DNA of 61,636 bases from Bacillus crepusculi (GTDB lineage Bacteria > Bacillota > Bacilli > Bacillales > Bacillaceae), in NCBI RefSeq assembly GCF_014764715.1, contig NZ_JACXXE010000013.1:1-61636 (forward strand). Direction: 5' to 3'. Of the stretch, positions 57,813-61,636 are shown piece after piece. A program made the position numbers and the translations under genes. The notes below the pieces were generated by a model. That model made no database searches, was not told where the DNA came from, and saw only the letters and a program-made list of their open reading frames with translations. Position 1 is the stretch's first letter. Each line of letters begins with the position of its first letter.

Positions 57813-57847
57813 GACGGCTACCTACGTTTTATACGTAAGCAACCGCC
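57813..57847 (-). terminator. Strong hairpin after the holin gene
   Basis: Minus-strand 14-bp stem (GGCGGTTGCTTACG / CGTAGGTAGCCGTC, four G-T pairs) with a 7-nt loop TATAAAA. No T-run follows, so it is a weak terminator or mRNA end stabiliser between holin and lipoprotein. Confidence 0.6.
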
Positions 57848-57858
57848 AAAAGTTCCGC

Positions 57859-58098
57859 TTATTTCTTGCCGACTTCATCCAACGCTTTTCTTTCGCGGGC
57901 CTTCTTTGTTACGTCGTTGTTTTTCCAGTACGCTAATAGCGAAGTCGCACCGAGAAAAAGCAACGCAATAAAGTCGGACACTGCCGCTTCGTCTACCGGA
58001 ATCGTCTGAACGCCAAACATCGTCAGCCCGCTATTTACGAGAGCTAACGCAAGTAGAATAAATCGAGTCACCGTTCCTGCACTAATATTTGTCTTCAT
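57859..58098 (-). CDS. Holin (SPP1 type)
   Basis: A 79-residue protein with two membrane helices: VTRFILLALALVNSGLTMFG (9-28) and DFIALLFLGATSLLAYW (42-58), then a basic tail (NNDVTKKARERKALDEVGKK). This is the SPP1/phi-LC3 holin pattern. It overlaps the endolysin stop by 4 bp. It opens the membrane for the M15 endolysin. Confidence 0.88.
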   Translation of the reverse strand: MKTNISAGTVTRFILLALALVNSGLTMFGVQTIPVDEAAVSDFIALLFLGATSLLAYWKNNDVTKKARERKALDEVGKK

Positions 58099-58838
58099 AC
58101 GCTATACCCCGCTTTCTTAAGAGCCGCTACTAGTTTTGCGCGTGTTGCTGGTCCGTAGATGCCGTCGTTTGCGATGCCGGATTGCGTCGACTGAAATCGC
58201 TTGACTGCGTTTGACGTTTTCGGACCGTAGATGCCGTCGATTCCGTTATTCTTCGCCCCTTTGTCCGGGTAGAAATAAACAGATGCCAATGCGTTCTGAA
58301 GTTGCGTGACGGATGTACCGCGAGCACCTTGACGAATAACGCCCGTCGGCACCGTTAGTTTTTGGGCTGACGTTTTAGCCGGCGCCTTAGGTGCGTTTGT
58401 TTGAACCGGCTTAGTCGCTGTGCCCGTTTTAGCCGGCGCTTTACCGAACGTATCCGTTCCGTATCCTTTATGGTTAAACTGAAGATGCGGTTTATCTACG
58501 AAAGTCTTCCAGTCTCCACCCCACTCAAACCCGAGCGCTTTCGCTTTAGCCACCGCCTTTTTAATATCCGCGGCACCATAACCGTTCCACAGCGTATCCT
58601 TACCTTTTACTGGCACGAAGTCCAACGCCTGCCCTACGAGGTGATAAGAACGCATCGTCTGAGAAGCGCCTTTCGCAACGTTTTCTCTTTGTTGCGCTTC
58701 AGTACGAATAGTTTCGTAGATAAGGACGTCAATATTTTCCGCAACCAAATAGTCGTACCATTTGAGTGCCGCCGCTTTTGTGTTATCCGCCAACTTTGCG
58801 AGATTTTCTCGGTTTCTCTTATCGTAAGTTAGTGCCAT
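58095..58838 (-). CDS. Endolysin: M15 peptidase plus peptidoglycan-binding domain
   Basis: A 247-residue lysin. N-terminal L-Ala-D-Glu (M15C) peptidase with zinc ligands His66 and Asp73 in SYHLVGQALDFVPV and His118 in DKPHLQFN. Linker rich in Ala/Pro/Lys (128-165). C-terminal PG_binding_1 domain: ARGTSVTQLQNALASVYFYP, then GIDGIYGPKTSNAVKRFQ and GIYGPATRAKLV. It cuts peptide bridges of the cell wall at lysis. Confidence 0.93.
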   Translation of the reverse strand: MALTYDKRNRENLAKLADNTKAAALKWYDYLVAENIDVLIYETIRTEAQQRENVAKGASQTMRSYHLVGQALDFVPVKGKDTLWNGYGAADIKKAVAKAKALGFEWGGDWKTFVDKPHLQFNHKGYGTDTFGKAPAKTGTATKPVQTNAPKAPAKTSAQKLTVPTGVIRQGARGTSVTQLQNALASVYFYPDKGAKNNGIDGIYGPKTSNAVKRFQSTQSGIANDGIYGPATRAKLVAALKKAGYSV

Positions 58839-58863
58839 ATAATCGTCTCCCTTTTCGTTTTAT

Positions 58864-59130
58864 CTATTTAAAAAGCGCAATGCCAACCGATAGCAATAAA
58901 CCTACCACCGTTAGCATCACGCCCCACACCCATTTCGTATTTGCACGCATGTCTAAAATGTCTGCGCGGTTTTCCTTCGCCAATGCCAGCGCTTCGTCTG
59001 CTTTCTCGTCCGCTTGGTCTGCTTTTGTTTTAACATCGTTGAAATAGTCGACCTTCGTGTCAATACGAACGAGCCACTCACGAATATCCGAAATCTTTTC
59101 GTTTAATTCGGTATTGCTCGGCTCCGCCAT
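58864..59130 (-). CDS. xhlA: XhlA-like lysis protein
   Basis: An 88-residue protein: N-terminal acidic helix (ELNEKISDIREWLVRIDTKV), coiled coil (KADQADEKADEALALAKENR) and a C-terminal membrane helix (WGVMLTVVGLLLSVGIALF). This is the XhlA family that acts with a holin to release endolysin. ATG behind AAGGAGAGACGTTCTT. Confidence 0.88.
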   Translation of the reverse strand: MAEPSNTELNEKISDIREWLVRIDTKVDYFNDVKTKADQADEKADEALALAKENRADILDMRANTKWVWGVMLTVVGLLLSVGIALFK

Positions 59131-59150
59131 AAGAACGTCTCTCCTTCCAA

Positions 59151-59180
59151 AATAAAAAGCCTACGCTTCTACGTAAGGCT
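59151..59180 (-). terminator. Terminator after xkdX-like gene
   Basis: Minus-strand AGCC-TTACG / CGTA-GGCT hairpin (one bulge, loop TAGAAG), then TTTTTATTTT. It covers the end of the 59161 gene and precedes xhlA, so lysis genes need read-through or their own promoter. Confidence 0.72.
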
Positions 59181-59301
59181 CGCCTGTGATTTCTTCGTAC
59201 TGTTCCGGCGTAATCTTTTTCATGACGACCGCTGAAGCGACCTGTTCCTTCGTCCAATCCCCGTCCGCATAAAACTTCTTGATGATCGCGAACCAATTCA
59301 T
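59161..59301 (-). CDS. xkdX: XkdX-like protein
   Basis: A 46-residue protein (MNWFAIIKKFYADGDWTKEQ) ending EQYEEITGEPYVEA. WF..IK.FY..G.WT.EQV, then V....IT.EQY.EITG is the XkdX consensus, a PBSX-type tail-region gene of unknown role. Placed between fibre and lysis genes as in Bacillus prophages. Confidence 0.85.
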   Translation of the reverse strand: MNWFAIIKKFYADGDWTKEQVASAVVMKKITPEQYEEITGEPYVEA

Positions 59302-59588
59302 TAAATCACCCCTCCCATCATTAGCGTAAAAACCAACTCGGCATGTTGCTGGCGTAGAACTTCAATTTCGGACGGTTCTGCCTCCGGAAAGAGACTATCG
59401 ATATACTCTTGCGTTGCACCTTCGAACCACTCTTCTTTCTCAGGATCGAACTTCGCGATAAACAGGCCGTCTTGCGGTTTGATTGGCGTGTATCCTTCCG
59501 GAATTTCTTCGCCATTTTCTACATCAACGAGTATCTCTCCGGCTGCAATCCATACGTAATTTTCATCGTATTTATATACGCGTATCAT
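59301..59588 (-). CDS. Tail fibre-associated protein (XkdW-like)
   Basis: A 95-residue protein (MIRVYKYDENYVWIAAGEIL). IPEGYTPIKPQDGLFIAKFD and EKEEWFEGATQEYIDSL are typical of small proteins encoded between fibre and XkdX, thought to aid fibre assembly. Its stop overlaps the xkdX start. Confidence 0.7.
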   Translation of the reverse strand: MIRVYKYDENYVWIAAGEILVDVENGEEIPEGYTPIKPQDGLFIAKFDPEKEEWFEGATQEYIDSLFPEAEPSEIEVLRQQHAELVFTLMMGGVI

Positions 59589-59599
59589 TAAAGCACCTC

Positions 59600-61033
59600 C
59601 TAAACTTTCGCAGCCCTAAAACGGAAGCCAAACGTTATAAACTCGTTCGGATTAGCCGTATTAGAACACGATTGAATACAGACCTTTCCGTCTGTTCCGA
59701 TATACGTACGGTGGTATTGCGGGACGTTTGTCGTTCCTACACTCGAAGCTACTCCGATAAAATGCATTGATTGGATCGGAAAATAATCCGGCAGCAACGT
59801 GAACGCCGCGACGTTATTACCTAACGCCCCACCTGCGATTGATCCGATAATCTCTACGATACCGAACGCATCCTTCGTGTAGCGCAACGTGTGAGGAAAT
59901 CCGTCCGGCGATACGTATTGCTTCCATCCATTGCCTAACGACGGCGTTTCCCACACAACGGCAGTATCTTTCGTATCTAAAAGACGTCTCCATCCGCGGA
60001 AAGTACCGGACCCGAAGGTATTACGCCAGGTAGATCCGTCATTACCCATCGCTAGGACTTCGCCAACATTATCCTCTGCAATTTGAAAGCCGCGGAGCGA
60101 AGCCGAACTAGGTCCGTTTGCTGACGTACTATTTCCGTAGAAAGTGGCCGTCCGAGCCGTTAGTAGGTCCGTATATAAGTCCTTGCCGGCTAGATTAAGC
60201 TTAAAAGAGCCGGTATCGGCCGTTAGCTTCCGAAGCTGCCCCGCATTCCACTTCGTCTTATCTTCCGCGGTAACGTGCAAGTCTAGGTTGTTCGCGTGGA
60301 GATCTACCTTCTGCTGCGCACCGGACGTTGTTTCCTTCGAGTTCCAGGTCGACCGCTCTTCGTTAGTTACGTGTTTCACTGTATCGTTTGCGTGGGCGGT
60401 CACTTTCGCCTGGGCGCCGACCGTCGTCTCTTTGGCGTCCCATTCCGCTTTCTTCTGCGCAGTGACATGGACATCCGCATTATTTGCGTGAGCATCTACT
60501 TTTTCTTGCGCCCCAACCTTCGTTTCAACGTTATCCAAGTCTTCGAATTTTGCTTCGATCTCTGCGACGGTTGCTACTACGTCGTCATAAAGATCGTTAA
60601 TTTGACCCCGAAGCGTTTCGAAGTCGTCGATGTAGTATTCCGCAACTGGAACGATGTTTTGGTCGATAAGTGACTGCTCGATGTTGAAGCCGAATTTATG
60701 AATCGAAAGCGCCTGACCATTCGTATAGTAAAGAATCAACTCGGCTTTTACTGCGCCATAATGACGAATTTCGTCTGCAGCCAATACGTATTCGGCAAGT
60801 CCTTCCGGCTTATTTACTAGTGTGATTGCACGTATAAAACGGCTCCCGTCCGCCATCGCAAGCACTAACTTGCCGACGACCGCCGACAACGGTAAAGGAA
60901 CGCCATCCTTCGTGAGCTTAAAGGACAGGCGCGCCGTTTTTATATCTTGCGTGCTAAATTGTATGGCGGCATTGATAGTCCGCTTTGTTTGCGCATTGAC
61001 GTCGAAAGACAAAGCGCCATCTTTTGCTAACAT
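59600..61033 (-). CDS. Baseplate upper / tail fibre protein with repeats
   Basis: A 477-residue protein. Residues 1-130 match the BppU N-terminus (TIKTARLSFKLTKDGVPLPL-type, then LVLAMADGSRFIRAITLVNK). Residues 160-260 hold three repeats with H-A-N...H-V-T...K-x-x-W-x-x-K units (VDAHANNADVHVTAQKKAEW), a shaft motif of tail fibres. The C-terminal 200 residues are a receptor-contact or trimer part (GRDGSTWRNTFGSGTF-type). It lies next to the tail spike, so the virion has both. Confidence 0.82.
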   Translation of the reverse strand: MLAKDGALSFDVNAQTKRTINAAIQFSTQDIKTARLSFKLTKDGVPLPLSAVVGKLVLAMADGSRFIRAITLVNKPEGLAEYVLAADEIRHYGAVKAELILYYTNGQALSIHKFGFNIEQSLIDQNIVPVAEYYIDDFETLRGQINDLYDDVVATVAEIEAKFEDLDNVETKVGAQEKVDAHANNADVHVTAQKKAEWDAKETTVGAQAKVTAHANDTVKHVTNEERSTWNSKETTSGAQQKVDLHANNLDLHVTAEDKTKWNAGQLRKLTADTGSFKLNLAGKDLYTDLLTARTATFYGNSTSANGPSSASLRGFQIAEDNVGEVLAMGNDGSTWRNTFGSGTFRGWRRLLDTKDTAVVWETPSLGNGWKQYVSPDGFPHTLRYTKDAFGIVEIIGSIAGGALGNNVAAFTLLPDYFPIQSMHFIGVASSVGTTNVPQYHRTYIGTDGKVCIQSCSNTANPNEFITFGFRFRAAKV

Positions 61034-61047
61034 CCGTTTTCCTCCCT

Positions 61048-61636
61048 TTAAATAACGTTCGCAGTCGAAGTGATCGGGTCGATGCTGTTATCGTTATAGC
61101 TATCGTCGAAGCCCGCACCCTTTACGTAGTTACCGTAAGATGAAATTTGCGAGCACGTATTCGTCAGATAAATACCGTGACGCATACCTAATCCGGTAAT
61201 ATCGTTGAATGCACACATGGACCGTGCAACACCGGATAAGAAAATGATCCCATCATATCCGTCACTTTCGGTTGCTCGCGTTCCTACGTCAACGAGCGTA
61301 TTAAAAAAGACGCGTACTCTTCGCGATTCTCCTGATACGGAGATACCGGAAAAGCCTACGTCTTTCAAAATGTTATTTGCGACCGTTACGTTATTGCAGC
61401 GACCCTCTTCGATACGGATTCCGTTACCTTTGACACCGCGCAACGTATTTGCTGTAGCTGATCCGTAAGTGCTGCGTGTTATCAAAATACCGTGGTGTCC
61501 TACGTTGTCGACTACGTTATTTGAGATCGTATAGTTGTAAACGTCTGAAATGTGAATACCGTGACGCGCATCAACGCCATCAATCACGTTTCCTGAGATT
61601 ACCACGTCGTCAATCGTCTGATAATCTTTCCGTCCG
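61048..61636 (-). CDS. Tail spike, C-terminal third (continues from position 1)
   Basis: In frame with the feature at 1-1292 across the window edge: ...HAIQIYGRKDYQTIDDVVIS. The end of the beta-helix shows regular coils: GVDARHGIHISDVYNYTISN, NVVDNVGHHGILITRSTYGS, MCAFNDITGLGMRHGIYLTN. A GTG at 61605 is only an apparent start. Stop at 61048, 14 bp before the fibre protein gene. Confidence 0.88.
   Translation of the reverse strand, partial: GRKDYQTIDDVVISGNVIDGVDARHGIHISDVYNYTISNNVVDNVGHHGILITRSTYGSATANTLRGVKGNGIRIEEGRCNNVTVANNILKDVGFSGISVSGESRRVRVFFNTLVDVGTRATESDGYDGIIFLSGVARSMCAFNDITGLGMRHGIYLTNTCSQISSYGNYVKGAGFDDSYNDNSIDPITSTANVI

Noticed and set aside
61048..61605. Separate 185-residue gene starting at GTG 61605
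   Set aside because: The frame is open upstream to 61636 and joins the frame at position 1; it is the end of the tail spike.
1..61636. CRISPR array, insertion sequence, rRNA
   Set aside because: No regularly spaced repeat-spacer series, no transposase or terminal inverted repeats, and no rRNA-like sequence were seen.

Overview
The window looks like the complete, circularised genome of a temperate siphovirus infecting a Gram-positive Bacillales host. Supporting signs are AGGAGG-type ribosome sites, Bacillus-like NrdE/NrdF, an SPP1-type holin, XhlA and XkdX proteins, a YolD-like protein with a Bacillus-type SOS box, and an arbitrium (AimR/AimP) locus. One reading frame runs off position 1 and continues in frame at position 61636. 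It encodes a single 626-residue beta-helix tail spike, so the ends are an arbitrary cut in a circular or circularly permuted (headful-packaged) molecule. The host species cannot be named from the sequence alone.

Most genes are on the minus strand. Reading leftward from 16631: terL, terS, portal, MuF-like protein, scaffold, major capsid, connectors, tail tube, G/GT tail chaperones with a programmed -1 frameshift, tape measure, a fused glucosaminidase-distal tail protein, endopeptidase-type tail protein, and the tail spike across the junction. From 61033 to 57859 follow a baseplate/fibre protein, XkdX, XhlA, an M15 endolysin and the holin. Intrinsic terminators punctuate this late region.

Region 16.6-25.1 kb holds a small tyrosine recombinase, a run of small genes, and a 1 kb stretch without a convincing gene that carries a 24-bp direct repeat. 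It then has an XRE repressor with a divergent rightward cassette of small membrane, secreted and zinc-ribbon proteins, and a replication-like winged-helix protein. A sigma-like regulator and a methyltransferase-like protein close it. The same operator (core CGATATCG touching TATAAT) lies in the repressor promoter, the cassette promoter and the small recombinase promoter.

Region 25-43 kb is a leftward nucleotide-metabolism and DNA-replication block: dNMP kinase, SprT-like protease, 3D-domain protein, ThyX, dUTPase, NrdF, NrdE, NrdI, a DNA methyltransferase, RuvC-like resolvase, RecB-like nuclease, family A DNA polymerase and a probable ssDNA-binding protein. Region 46-53 kb adds primase, DnaB-like helicase, a DnaC-like loader and many small genes.

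The lysis-lysogeny decision is probably made at 43.4-46.0 kb. aimR overlaps aimP, whose 44-residue precursor ends in EIKVGG, and a sigma-like regulator follows. Just after aimP is a 41-bp element that recurs at two other leftward operon heads (29.3 and 53.85 kb), suggesting a coordinated regulon. A second module at 54-57 kb has a tRNA-Ala flanked by seven direct repeats typical of integrase arm sites, a full-size integrase, a divergent XRE/winged-helix pair, and a YolD-like gene behind a near-consensus LexA/DinR box.
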